Positions 6,952 to 15,474 are shown, numbered from the stretch's first letter. The stretch: 31,253 nucleotides of DNA from JACMLD01 sp038229695 (GCA_038229695.1 JBBROE010000039.1:1-31253); one strand, 5' to 3'. Numbers and translations: made by a program. Notes: generated by a model from the letters alone, not told the origin.

Positions 6952-8016
6952 ATGAGCAGTAAAGCCATTACCTATTCGTTCAGCCGCTCAAAAACGCAGG
7001 TATATTTCCAGGCGGCATTCAGCGACCTGCCCGCCCTGGTTAATAAAAAGAGCAGCATCATAATCACCGATGAGAACATTATAGCCATCCACGGCGCAAA
7101 GCTGAAAGGATGGAAGACGATCGTACTCAAAGCCGGTGAAGATCAGAAGGTGCTGGAAACAGCCAACCAGGTATTCATGGAACTGCTGAGACTGGAAGCC
7201 GATCGGAAGACCACGCTGGTGGGGCTTGGCGGTGGCGTTATCACCGATATCACTGGTTTTGTGGCGTCAGTATATATGCGTGGCATACCATTCGGGTTTA
7301 TCCCTACTACGCTGCTTGCCATGGTGGATGCCTCGGTCGGCGGCAAGAACGGGATCGACGTGGGATTGTATAAAAATATGATCGGAACAGTCCGCCAGCC
7401 GGACTTTCTCCTGTACGACGCCGCGCTGCTCACCACGCTCCCGGAAGCAGAATGGCAGAATGGTTTTGCCGAAATCATCAAACATGCCAGCATAAAAGAT
7501 GCGGCGATGTTCCGGTTGCTGGAGAAGCATGACCTCGATAGTTTTCGTAAAAATAAAAAACTGGCCGCTGCCCTGGTAGAACGCAATGCACGGCTGAAGA
7601 TTAAGGTGGTGCAGAAGGATGAATTTGAAAAGGGCGACAGGAAGCAACTCAATTTCGGGCACACGCTCGGGCACGCCCTGGAGAAACAATACCAGTTGTC
7701 GCACGGCCACGCCGTCTCTATCGGTATGGCCTATGCGGCAGAGATTTCCGGCCGGTTAACCGGTTTTAAAGAAACCGATCGCCTGGTACAACTGATCCAC
7801 CGGTACGGGTTGCCCGCCTTCACGCGCTTTGATGTGCAGCAGGTATTCTCCACCCTGAAGATGGACAAGAAACGGGAGAAGCAGTCGATCAGCTATGTAT
7901 TGCTCCGCAAGATCGGGAAAGCAACCGTAGAGCCGGTGCCGCTGAAAAAGATCCGGCAAATTATCACCGATCTCGAATCCAAAGCAACTATTTTATCATT
8001 GAAAACCGGCGCCTGA
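6952..8016 (+). CDS. aroB: 3-dehydroquinate synthase
   Basis: Cyclises DAHP to 3-dehydroquinate using NAD+ and a divalent metal. The 354-residue product has the NAD-binding GLGGGVITDITGFVASVYMRG region, PTTLLAMVDASVGGKNGID, the metal-binding LNFGHTLGHALE and SHGHAVSIGM. The ATG at 6952 (MSSKAITYSFS) is chosen because the 26 codons upstream in frame start with TTG and do not resemble AroB. The 131-bp gap before it is the second largest in the operon and contains a 12-bp direct repeat, but no recognisable promoter or terminator. Confidence 0.95.
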   Translation: MSSKAITYSFSRSKTQVYFQAAFSDLPALVNKKSSIIITDENIIAIHGAKLKGWKTIVLKAGEDQKVLETANQVFMELLRLEADRKTTLVGLGGGVITDITGFVASVYMRGIPFGFIPTTLLAMVDASVGGKNGIDVGLYKNMIGTVRQPDFLLYDAALLTTLPEAEWQNGFAEIIKHASIKDAAMFRLLEKHDLDSFRKNKKLAAALVERNARLKIKVVQKDEFEKGDRKQLNFGHTLGHALEKQYQLSHGHAVSIGMAYAAEISGRLTGFKETDRLVQLIHRYGLPAFTRFDVQQVFSTLKMDKKREKQSISYVLLRKIGKATVEPVPLKKIRQIITDLESKATILSLKTGA

Positions 8017-8055
8017 CGCTTGTCTGAATATCCCGGCCCGCGCCGGCACGAAATT

Positions 8056-9339
8056 ATGATAGCAGTAATTCAACCTTCCCGGCTGTCCGGCAATATGAAT
8101 GCCCCGGCATCCAAAAGCGCAATGCAGCGCGCCTGCGCAGCGGCGCTGGTGGCAGGGGGCACGACGGTGATCCATAACCCGGGACATTCCAATGACGACC
8201 AGGCCGCGATGGACATTATCAGCAAACTGGGGGCCTCCGTAAAAAAAGAGGGGGATACCATAGTGGTCCATAGTGGCGGCGTCCGGCCTGTATCCGGCAC
8301 CATCAACTGCGGGGAGAGCGGGCTGAGCATCCGCATGTTCACCCCGCTGGCAGCGCTCACTAACCAGCGAATATCCATCACCGGTAATGGCAGCCTGGCT
8401 TCGCGCCCCATGGACTTCTTCGACGAAGTGATGCCCCTGCTCGGTGTACAGGTCAGCACCCAGGGTGGCAGGCTCCCGATGACAGTGCAGGGACCCGTCG
8501 TTCCGGCCGACATCCGGGTAGACGGATCGCTGAGCTCGCAGTTCCTGACCGGGTTGCTAATGGCCTATTCAGCAGCAGGTGCACATAACGTGACGATTTC
8601 GGTTACCAACCTCAAAAGTCGCCCGTATATTGATCTCACCCTCCGGCTGATGGAACAGTTCGGCATGAAGATGCCCGCCAACAAGGCCTACCAGGCATTT
8701 CATTTTGATGATGCCCTGCACCTGCCCTTCAGCGGCGAACGGGAATATACCGTAGAGGGCGACTGGAGCGGGGGCGCCTTCCTGCTGGTAGCCGGTGCGA
8801 TCGCCGGCAATATTACGCTGACGGGGCTGGATCCTTTTTCTGCCCAGGCCGATAAGGCGGTGCTCCAGGCGCTGATCGATGCCGGAGCCGATATGACGGT
8901 TAAGGACAACCGGATAGATGTAAAGGCAGGACCGCTGGCGGCCTTCCGGTTTGATGCGACTGACTGCCCCGATCTTTTTCCACCGCTGGTCGCCCTGGCC
9001 GCATGCTGCACGGGTACGTCGGTCATCACGGGAACAAGCCGCCTCACCCACAAGGAAAGCAACCGCGCCCTGACATTGCAGGAAGAATTTCGTAAGATGG
9101 CGGTGGCGATACGGCTCGATGGAGATGAGATGTCGGTTACAGGAAGCGCAGGTACCATCCTTGGCGGGGAAGTGCATTCCCGGCACGATCACCGCATCGC
9201 GATGGCCTGTGCGGTAGCTGGCTTGCGGGCAGCCGGTGAATTGAGGATTATTGGGGCCGAAGCCGTAGATAAGTCGTACCCGGATTTTTATGCCCACCTC
9301 ATGCAGCTGGGTGCCAACGTTTATACAGAAATCAGCTGA
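8056..9339 (+). CDS. aroA: 3-phosphoshikimate 1-carboxyvinyltransferase (EPSP synthase)
   Basis: Joins shikimate-3-phosphate and PEP to form EPSP. The 427-residue enzyme has the N-terminal lysine motif around Lys20 (ASKSAMQR), the SSQFLTGLL segment, DHRIAMA and the KSYPDF C-terminus. The PEP/glyphosate loop reads NCGESGLSIRMF (residues 84-95) where E. coli has GNAGTAMRPL; the key glycine and arginine are kept, but the residues matching Thr97 and Pro101 are Leu90 and Met94. Start at ATG 8056 (MIAVIQPSRLSG); the in-frame TTG at 8020 adds an unrelated Arg/Pro-rich stretch. The gap to aroB is 39 bp, to aroC 21 bp. Confidence 0.95.
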   Translation: MIAVIQPSRLSGNMNAPASKSAMQRACAAALVAGGTTVIHNPGHSNDDQAAMDIISKLGASVKKEGDTIVVHSGGVRPVSGTINCGESGLSIRMFTPLAALTNQRISITGNGSLASRPMDFFDEVMPLLGVQVSTQGGRLPMTVQGPVVPADIRVDGSLSSQFLTGLLMAYSAAGAHNVTISVTNLKSRPYIDLTLRLMEQFGMKMPANKAYQAFHFDDALHLPFSGEREYTVEGDWSGGAFLLVAGAIAGNITLTGLDPFSAQADKAVLQALIDAGADMTVKDNRIDVKAGPLAAFRFDATDCPDLFPPLVALAACCTGTSVITGTSRLTHKESNRALTLQEEFRKMAVAIRLDGDEMSVTGSAGTILGGEVHSRHDHRIAMACAVAGLRAAGELRIIGAEAVDKSYPDFYAHLMQLGANVYTEIS

Positions 9340-9360
9340 CAGCAATTATAACAACAACCA

Positions 9361-10392
9361 ATGAATTCATTTGGCCGTTTTTTCAGGGTAAATATTTTTG
9401 GGGAATCCCACGGGGCTTCGGCGGGCATCAACATCGACGGCTGCCCGGCCGGGTTGGAACTGGCGCCGGAAGATTTCGTTCCCGATATCGAAAGAAGAAA
9501 AGGTGGTAGCCAGAAGGGTACCACGCCACGGAAGGAAGACGACATCCCGACTTTCAAAAGCGGGCTGTTTAATGGTCGTACCACCGGGGCACCCCTGACC
9601 ATACTGTTCGAGAACAACAATATCCGTAGCGGCGATTACGAAAAGCAGCGAGCAGTACCGCGGCCTGGGCATGCCGATTTTACCGCGCATGTGAAGTTTG
9701 GGGGCTATGAAGATTACCGGGGCGGAGGGCATTTCAGCGGAAGGCTGACCGTTTGCCTTGTGGCAGCCGGTGTCATCGCGAAAAAACTGTTGCGGCATGC
9801 TGCTGCCGCTACCGGCGAGGCACAACCGCAACGTGAAATCAGGGTGAACGCCGCCATCCTGGAGATCGCCGGCGAGACAGATTTGGAAAAAGGATTGCAG
9901 AAAGCCATCGACCACAAAGATTCCGTCGGGGGTATCGTGGAATGCCGGGTGACAGGATTGCCGCCCGGGCTGGGTGAGCCTTTTTTCGATTCGCTGGAAT
10001 CGTTGATCGCCCATGCCGTCTTTGCCATTCCCGCCATCCGCGGGGTAGAATTCGGAACCGGTTTTGCGGCTGCCCGGATGTTCGGGGCCGAACACAATGA
10101 TGCGATCATTGACCAGTCGGGCCACACCGCCACCAACCATGCCGGCGGGGTAGTGGGCGGAATAACGAATGGAAACGAAGTGGTGTTCCGCATAGCGGTA
10201 AAACCAACTTCTTCCACGCCAAAAGAACAGCAGACGCTCAACTGGGAAACCGGTGCAGTGGAAAGCTTCTCGGTGAAGGGCCGCCACGATTTATGCATCG
10301 CCCTTCGCGTTCCGGTAGTACTGGAGGCGGTTACGGCGATGGTACTGGCCGACCTGCTGCTGCTGGAACAACATATTAAAAGAAAACTGTAA
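9361..10392 (+). CDS. aroC: Chorismate synthase
   Basis: Converts EPSP to chorismate with reduced FMN, the last shared step of the aromatic pathway. The 343 residues include GESHG (14-18) and RPGHADFTAHVKFGG, which hold the two invariant histidines. The second signature, usually GGGRSSARET, is GGGHFSGRLT near residues 121-130; the C-terminal VKGRHDLCIALRVPVVLEA block is intact. This sequence class occurs outside the Proteobacteria and does not look degraded. The gene closes the aromatic operon proper, with the small DUF952 gene following after 9 bp. aroD/aroQ, aroE and aroK are not in the window. Confidence 0.95.
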   Translation: MNSFGRFFRVNIFGESHGASAGINIDGCPAGLELAPEDFVPDIERRKGGSQKGTTPRKEDDIPTFKSGLFNGRTTGAPLTILFENNNIRSGDYEKQRAVPRPGHADFTAHVKFGGYEDYRGGGHFSGRLTVCLVAAGVIAKKLLRHAAAATGEAQPQREIRVNAAILEIAGETDLEKGLQKAIDHKDSVGGIVECRVTGLPPGLGEPFFDSLESLIAHAVFAIPAIRGVEFGTGFAAARMFGAEHNDAIIDQSGHTATNHAGGVVGGITNGNEVVFRIAVKPTSSTPKEQQTLNWETGAVESFSVKGRHDLCIALRVPVVLEAVTAMVLADLLLLEQHIKRKL

Positions 10393-10401
10393 TTTGAACC
10401 T

Positions 10402-10707
10402 ATGCCCATAATTTATCATGTCACCACGCGCGATGAGTGGGAAGCTGCCGAAAAAAAAGGATGCTATACCACGCCGTCCCTGCAGGAAGAAGGATTTATT
10501 CATTGTTCGGCCAGCGCGGAACAGGTGGAAGGTGTGCTGCAGCGATATTTCTCCGGGAAGACGGGCCTGGTTAAACTGGTTATCGATACCGATAAACTGG
10601 AGAGCCGTTTTATATACGACTGGTCCCCCTCCACCCACGATACGTTCCCGCATATTTACGGCCCGTTAAACCTCCAGGCCGTAACGGCCCTTGAACCCCT
10701 GCAATAA
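10402..10707 (+). CDS. DUF952 family protein
   Basis: A 101-residue cytoplasmic protein of the DUF952 family, recognised by the IYHVTTRDEWEAA N-terminus, EGFIHCSASAEQV in the middle and TFPHIYGPLNLQAV near the end; the conserved His-Cys-Ser and His-Ile-Tyr-Gly motifs are present. The fold is related to ADP-ribosyltransferase-like enzymes, but no reaction is established that I know of. It begins 9 bp after aroC and ends 7 bp before the next gene, so it is probably read through from the aromatic operon without an obvious link to the pathway. Confidence 0.88.
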   Translation: MPIIYHVTTRDEWEAAEKKGCYTTPSLQEEGFIHCSASAEQVEGVLQRYFSGKTGLVKLVIDTDKLESRFIYDWSPSTHDTFPHIYGPLNLQAVTALEPLQ

Positions 10708-10714
10708 ATTCAGT

Positions 10715-11014
10715 ATGCACAATTATACCGTAAACGCATCAATACAGATTCTGCCGGTAGTGGAAGATCGCCATCCGTATGAATGGGTGGATGAGGCCAT
10801 CGCCATCATCGCCTCATCAGGCGTGCCCTACGAGGTGGGCCCTTTTGCCACTACCCTGGAAGGAAATTATGAAGCGGTGATGGATGTTATTCATCGCATC
10901 AATGAAGAATTGTACAACCGGGACTGTCCGGAATGGATTTGCAGCGTGCAGCTGCAAATCAGGAGCGGCAGTGCGATAACGGGGGAAGAAAAAGTTGCCA
11001 AACACCGGCGATAG
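10715..11014 (+). CDS. Thiamine-binding protein, MTH1187/YkoF-like (DUF77)
   Basis: A 99-residue protein of the DUF77/MTH1187 family: NYTVNASIQILPV at the N-terminus, VDEAIAIIASSGVPYEVGPFATTLEG, and a helix with VMDVIHRINEELY. Members form ferredoxin-like dimers or tetramers, and some bind thiamine or hydroxymethylpyrimidine. The ATG at 10715 is chosen; an in-frame TTG at 10691 would overlap DUF952. It is the last gene in this direction; its stop lies 3 bp from the stop of the convergent dipeptidase gene, with no clear terminator between them. Confidence 0.85.
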   Translation: MHNYTVNASIQILPVVEDRHPYEWVDEAIAIIASSGVPYEVGPFATTLEGNYEAVMDVIHRINEELYNRDCPEWICSVQLQIRSGSAITGEEKVAKHRR

Positions 11015-11017
11015 CCA

Positions 11018-11755
11018 TCACTTTTTGGGCTGGTCATTTTTCAAATCTGCGAACGAAATATCCATCGCGAAATATTTGTTGCCCGGGTCGGGCCAGGAAT
11101 AGTGCCACCACTCGGTTTCCATGGCAGCGAAACCGTATTTCTCCATGATGTCCTTCAGCATTTTCCTGTTCTGCATGGCATCAAAGGGAAGGTTCATGAA
11201 ACTATGGTGAGCCGTGTCGCTGAAGTTGTCAAAACCGGTTGGCATCTGCAGATCTTTTCTGTTTTGCAGGTAAATAACGGTCAGGTCTACTGCCAGTCCG
11301 CGGTTATGCCCGCTGCCTTTTTTCGGGTCAGCCACGTATTTTTCATTGAGAACCAGTTCCCAGAATTTCTCCGTGACGGAATACGGCCGATAGGCATCGA
11401 AAATTTTGAGGCCCATCCCTTTTTCATTGAGCTCCTTTTCGACCCCCGCCAGCGCTTTGGCCGCAGGTAGCCGCATAAAGGTATAGGTGGTGCGGGCAGG
11501 GTACATGTTACGGCGCATGAAATTCTTATCCGATGCATACCTTAAATCATAGACCAGGCGCGGTATTACCGATTTCAGTTCTACCATCTGGTTATTACTG
11601 TCGGCCTTTACCGTGGCATCGTACATGTCGACCTCTTTAATCACGGGTATCCCATACTTCCCAACCGGTGGCTCAACGGCCTGTGCCCGGAGTACCGATC
11701 CGCTGGAAATGAGTAACACGACCAGATAAAAGCGCATATGTTTTAGTAAATTCAT
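11018..11755 (-). CDS. D-alanyl-D-alanine dipeptidase, VanX/DdpX family, exported
   Basis: A zinc dipeptidase of the M15 family that hydrolyses D-Ala-D-Ala. The 245-residue precursor has a signal peptide (cleavage near LRAQA, residues 23-26). The zinc and catalytic motifs are SGHNRGLAVD (SxHxxGxAxD) and ETEWWHY (ExxWH); VIPRLVYDLRYASDKNF and DAYRPYSV match VanX. Being exported and surrounded by cell-wall genes, it more likely serves peptidoglycan D-Ala-D-Ala turnover than vancomycin resistance; no vanH, vanA, vanR or vanS is present. It is divergent from the L,D-transpeptidase gene across only 48 bp. M1 at 11755 or M7 at 11737 could be the start. Confidence 0.92.
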   Translation of the reverse strand: MNLLKHMRFYLVVLLISSGSVLRAQAVEPPVGKYGIPVIKEVDMYDATVKADSNNQMVELKSVIPRLVYDLRYASDKNFMRRNMYPARTTYTFMRLPAAKALAGVEKELNEKGMGLKIFDAYRPYSVTEKFWELVLNEKYVADPKKGSGHNRGLAVDLTVIYLQNRKDLQMPTGFDNFSDTAHHSFMNLPFDAMQNRKMLKDIMEKYGFAAMETEWWHYSWPDPGNKYFAMDISFADLKNDQPKK

Positions 11756-11803
11756 CGATATATTTGGTTTTTTCGAAATTACAGTATCTTTTTACATAAA
11801 TAT
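11756..11803. promoter_or_regulatory. Overlapping divergent promoters, dipeptidase and L,D-transpeptidase
   Basis: For the plus-strand gene: TTTG at 11763-11766, 18 nt, then TATCTTTT at 11785-11792, one base off TAnnTTTG. For the minus-strand gene: TAATTTCG read from 11781 to 11774, also one mismatch. The elements interleave, so the two genes probably compete or are regulated together. Confidence 0.45.
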
Positions 11804-13519
11804 ATGGACAACCGAAGGCTGAACCGGGATTTTACACTTTCCTTATTGACCCTGCCTGTGGCTTTATTGGCGATACTGATGTTTAGTTGCCGGAACAGTG
11901 CGCCCGAGAAACCCCCGGAAATTGTGGTTGTTGCGGTGCCGGAGAAAATCGACGAGAAAGTAGCCGAACTGCTGCATAATACGGTCAATTACCTCAACAG
12001 TACCAACGGCACGCTGAATGATTCGGTGAAACTGCCTACGGGCGCCCTGAATATCGTGTACAACGCAAACGGCTTCAGACCGCTGTGGAGCACCGACGAA
12101 CGGTGGACACCATCCGCCGATTCAATGTATGACTGTATCCGACAGTCGGCACACGCGGGGTTATTTCCATCCGATTACCATCTTTCAGCGCTGGCTGCTA
12201 TCCGCGGTGGCATGCTGGCCGATTCACTGCATAAGAAGAATGCGGCCCAGTGGGCGAGGGCCGATGTATTGTTAACCGCTGCCTACCTGGATATGGCCCA
12301 TGATCTTTACATCGGGCGCCTCCCGAAGGACAGTATCAGTCTCCGCAGTGATTCTCTTTATACCGATTCCACCTTTGCGCGCAACCTGCAACAGGCCGTT
12401 ACCGACAACCACATCAAATCGTCACTGGAACAGCTGGAGCCGGTATTGAATGGCTACAGGGCGCTGAAGGCCGCCCTTCCGCAGTTCCTCGACTCCGTAA
12501 AATTTACGGCTACAACGTTTATCGACTTTCCCTCCCCTGATTCCATCGGCATGATGAAACAGGTGGGAAAAAGACTGGCTGAGCTGGGCTTCGTATTGCC
12601 TGCAGGGGATTCAACCCCCGGTAAGGCTATGATTCGGCGCTACCAGAAAGAGGCCGGGCTGCCTGTAACCGGTATGGTGGCGGAGAAAACGGCCGCCAGC
12701 CTGAACAACACGCCCTGGAATAACTTTAAACGGATAGCGGTTACGCTTGACCGGTATAAACGACTTCCTGATACATTGCCATCGCAGTATCTCTGGGTGA
12801 ACCTGCCGGGCTTTTACCTCCAGCTCTGGAATAACGACACCATGGTGCTGTCGTCAAAGATCGTGGTCGGAAAACCGCAAACACGGACGCCTGTACTGAC
12901 CAGCAAAATTTCCAACATCGTCACCTACCCGCAATGGACTATTCCGGAAAGTATCATTGTTAAAGAAGTGTTGCCCGGCCTGAAAAAAGATACGAATTAC
13001 CTTCGCAAAAAAGGCTACAGCCTGATAAACTTCCATGGAGATGAGGTATACCCGTCCACCGTCAAGTGGGCAAAATACAACAAGGGGATACCCTATAAAG
13101 TGGTACAGGGAAGCGGCGATGACAATGCCCTGGGCATACTTAAATTCAATTTCAGCAATAAATACGCGGTTTACCTGCATGATACCAACCAGCGTTATTT
13201 CTTTGACCGCAGCTACAGGGCGCTGAGTCATGGATGCGTAAGGGTGCAGCAATGGAATAAGCTGGCGCGCTTTCTTATCAGTAACGACAGCCTCGCTGCG
13301 GCGCCGGCATCCCCGGCCTTCAAAACAGACACGTTATCGGCCTGGTTGCAGCGAAAGGAGAAACATACCGTACCAGTTAAAACCCGCCTTCCCCTGTTCA
13401 TCCGGTATTTCGGCTGCGACGGGATAAACGGAAAAGTGGTGTTCTACCCGGATATTTATGGCGAGGACGCGTTGCTGGCTGACCGGTACTTCGCCGACAA
13501 ACCACTTCCACATGAATAA
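11804..13519 (+). CDS. L,D-transpeptidase, YcbB/LdtD-like, lipoprotein
   Basis: Makes 3-3 crosslinks in peptidoglycan or attaches proteins to it. The 571-residue protein has a hydrophobic N-terminal segment ending in a lipobox-like MFSC with Cys29, so it is probably a lipoprotein. An all-helical scaffold region (about 60-250) matches YcbB, followed by a peptidoglycan-binding domain (IRRYQKEAGLPVTGMVAEKT) and a C-terminal YkuD domain with catalytic Cys478 in SHGCVRV. Length is near the family's 550-620. It overlaps the RlpA-like gene by 8 bp, so the two are translated together. Start at ATG 11804 fits the signal sequence. Confidence 0.93.
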   Translation: MDNRRLNRDFTLSLLTLPVALLAILMFSCRNSAPEKPPEIVVVAVPEKIDEKVAELLHNTVNYLNSTNGTLNDSVKLPTGALNIVYNANGFRPLWSTDERWTPSADSMYDCIRQSAHAGLFPSDYHLSALAAIRGGMLADSLHKKNAAQWARADVLLTAAYLDMAHDLYIGRLPKDSISLRSDSLYTDSTFARNLQQAVTDNHIKSSLEQLEPVLNGYRALKAALPQFLDSVKFTATTFIDFPSPDSIGMMKQVGKRLAELGFVLPAGDSTPGKAMIRRYQKEAGLPVTGMVAEKTAASLNNTPWNNFKRIAVTLDRYKRLPDTLPSQYLWVNLPGFYLQLWNNDTMVLSSKIVVGKPQTRTPVLTSKISNIVTYPQWTIPESIIVKEVLPGLKKDTNYLRKKGYSLINFHGDEVYPSTVKWAKYNKGIPYKVVQGSGDDNALGILKFNFSNKYAVYLHDTNQRYFFDRSYRALSHGCVRVQQWNKLARFLISNDSLAAAPASPAFKTDTLSAWLQRKEKHTVPVKTRLPLFIRYFGCDGINGKVVFYPDIYGEDALLADRYFADKPLPHE

Positions 13520-13922
13520 ATTTGCCGTACTTGTCTGCTTTATGCTCTGCCTGCCTGGGCTATCGGCCACGGCACAGCGCAGACCGAAAGGGAAAAGCAG
13601 CCGCCATAAAACGGTCCGCTCAGAACTGGGTACCGCCAGTTTTTATGCTGACAAATTCCAGGGCCGGCTCACGTCCAGCGGCATTCGGTACGACAAGAAT
13701 AAAATGACCTGCGCCCATAATTCGCTCCCCATGGGTACCTGGCTGAAGGTAACCAACCTGCTTAATCACCGCTCCGTCAATGTAAAAGTGATCGATAGAC
13801 TTCACCACAATAATACCCGGCTGGTTGATCTCTCCCGCATCGCCGCCACGAAACTTGGCATCATCGGCCGGGGTGTCGCCCGGGTAAAAGTAGAGGTACT
13901 GCGGAAAAAGCCACGCTCGTGA
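13512..13922 (+). CDS. RlpA-like double-psi beta-barrel protein, secreted
   Basis: A 136-residue exported protein with a signal peptide cleaved near ATAQ (residue 22), a short basic linker, then a double-psi beta-barrel: GTASFYADKFQGRLTSSG, MTCAHNSLPMGTWLKVTN, the Asp of KVIDRLHHN and DLSRIAATKLG. RlpA proteins bind or cleave naked glycan strands; this one has the barrel but no SPOR domain. The ATG at 13512 lies inside the end of the L,D-transpeptidase gene (8-bp overlap). Whether it is an active lytic transglycosylase cannot be told from sequence alone. Confidence 0.88.
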   Translation: MNKFAVLVCFMLCLPGLSATAQRRPKGKSSRHKTVRSELGTASFYADKFQGRLTSSGIRYDKNKMTCAHNSLPMGTWLKVTNLLNHRSVNVKVIDRLHHNNTRLVDLSRIAATKLGIIGRGVARVKVEVLRKKPRS

Positions 13923-13971
13923 CAGGTTAACGACTGTTAATAATTATTTTCTGATTTCGGCACCTTCCCGT

Positions 13972-13979
13972 TATTTTTG
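13972..13979 (+). promoter_or_regulatory. -7 promoter element of the OmpA-family gene
   Basis: TATTTTTG matches TAnnTTTG exactly, 27 bases before the ATG at 14007, giving a 5' UTR of about 20 nt. A TTTG element at the right distance is absent (TTTC at 13948-13951 is the nearest). Confidence 0.5.
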
Positions 13980-14006
13980 TTAACACTAGTCATAAAGCAT
14001 CTTGTT

Positions 14007-15359
14007 ATGAAGAGATTACTACTACCCCTGCTCTTGTTATCCCCTGCTTTATATACATTTCTGTCAGCACAGGAAAAGGACTATATCAAACAGCCGGTGC
14101 TTGGCGTCAACTTTTTGTTCAACGATTTCGGGGGAGGGGGCTACCTGAAAACCTACGGACTAAACCGTGCCATCCGCGACAAACAGATTGGACAATTCAA
14201 GACCATGTCTCCGGGACTTTCCATCAACTACATCAGCGGCATATCGAAGTACCTGGACCTCTCGGCTGGTATTTCTGGGTCATTTCTTGATTATCCCATC
14301 TCCGGTAAAAGCGCTTTCGGCAACGACAACCTGTTACTGGAAGGCGATGTATCTGTAAACGCCAAGATGCTGCCGGATAAATACTGGTTTATCCCCTACC
14401 TTTCTGCGGGCGCGGGCGTTTCCAAATACAAGGGCTATTACGGGGCTTTCGTACCACTGGGGACAGGTATACAGGTTAATTTTTATGATGAAGCCTATAT
14501 TTTCATCAATGCCCAATACCGGTTCGGAATTACGGAAAATACCGCCAACCACCTGTATTACAGCATTGGCGTGGCAGGAAACATTGCCAATAAAAAAGAA
14601 CCTAAAATAGTGATGGCGCCACCACCACCCCTGCCCGTTGCCGAGGCCCCAAAGGATACTGACGGCGACGGGATCACAGACAGCCTCGATGTCTGCCCGG
14701 ATGTTGCCGGCCTTGCAAAATTTAACGGTTGTCCTGATACCGACGGCGACGGCATCACCGACAAAGAAGACAAATGCCCCACCATACCCGGACTGGCCCG
14801 CTACCAGGGTTGCCCGGTCCCGGATGCTGACCGGGATGGCATACCAGATGAGGAAGACAAGTGCACGGATGTGGCAGGGCTGGCCCGGTACCAGGGCTGT
14901 CCTGTACCCGACCGCGATAAAGACGGGGTGAATGATGAAGTTGACAAATGTCCCGACCTGGCCGGCGACGCCGCCAACAGCGGCTGTCCTGTAATAGCGG
15001 TGGAAGTCATTGAAAAAGTAACCTATGCCGCCAAAAGGATATTTTTCGCCAGCGGAAAATCGGCTCTCATGAAATCATCCGCAGCAGCCCTTAATGAAGT
15101 GGCAGCTATCCTGAAAAATACATCCGATCTTAAATTGGACATCGACGGCTATACCGATAATTCGGGCGAAGCCGAAAATAACCAGCTGCTCAGCCAGCGC
15201 CGCGCAGATGCAGTCAAATCGTTCCTGGTGTCAAAAGAAGTCAGTGCCGACAAACTTTCCGCCACCGGCCATGGACAGGACGACCCGCTGGCCGATAACA
15301 AAACGGCTGCCGGTCGCGCGAAAAACCGGCGCGTGGTACTTCATCTTAAATATTTTTAA
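14007..15359 (+). CDS. OmpA-family outer membrane protein with thrombospondin type 3 repeats
   Basis: A 450-residue envelope protein. A signal peptide ends near FLSAQ (residue 21), and a beta-barrel-like domain with aromatic-rich alternating strands covers about 25-190. A Pro-rich hinge (APPPPLPVAEAP) leads to four calcium-binding TSP3-type repeats (DTDGDGITD, DTDGDGITD, DADRDGIPD, DRDKDGVND, each followed by Asp/Cys motifs) at about 212-330. The C-terminal OmpA domain (about 335-450) has GYTDNSG and GRAKNRRV, the Asp and Arg that hold diaminopimelate. It should anchor the outer membrane to peptidoglycan. The ATG at 14007 is preferred over an upstream in-frame TTG because it starts the signal peptide. 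Confidence 0.93.
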   Translation: MKRLLLPLLLLSPALYTFLSAQEKDYIKQPVLGVNFLFNDFGGGGYLKTYGLNRAIRDKQIGQFKTMSPGLSINYISGISKYLDLSAGISGSFLDYPISGKSAFGNDNLLLEGDVSVNAKMLPDKYWFIPYLSAGAGVSKYKGYYGAFVPLGTGIQVNFYDEAYIFINAQYRFGITENTANHLYYSIGVAGNIANKKEPKIVMAPPPPLPVAEAPKDTDGDGITDSLDVCPDVAGLAKFNGCPDTDGDGITDKEDKCPTIPGLARYQGCPVPDADRDGIPDEEDKCTDVAGLARYQGCPVPDRDKDGVNDEVDKCPDLAGDAANSGCPVIAVEVIEKVTYAAKRIFFASGKSALMKSSAAALNEVAAILKNTSDLKLDIDGYTDNSGEAENNQLLSQRRADAVKSFLVSKEVSADKLSATGHGQDDPLADNKTAAGRAKNRRVVLHLKYF

Positions 15360-15474
15360 CACTCTCCTTTCCTCCTTCACACTGCCACCAGTTTCAGCGC
15401 GCTGTTGTATATTTACCGTGCAGCGGCATTGTTGACACATCGGCCATGAATGCAGCCTATTGTTAATTTACCTG

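Noticed and set aside
8569..9345. 258-codon minus-strand frame opposite aroA
   Set aside because: Antisense shadow of aroA, no promoter or recognisable domain.
9367..10287. 306-codon reading frame on the minus strand opposite aroC
   Set aside because: It is fully antisense to a well-conserved gene and its product is unlike any family; such frames arise from the GC-rich third positions of the real gene.
11018..11755. VanX-like gene considered as vancomycin resistance
   Set aside because: No ligase, dehydrogenase or two-component genes nearby; exported and located among cell-wall turnover genes.
14650..15000. Repetitive DNA inside the OmpA-family gene considered as a separate repeat array
   Set aside because: It encodes the TSP3 calcium-binding repeats and is explained by protein structure.
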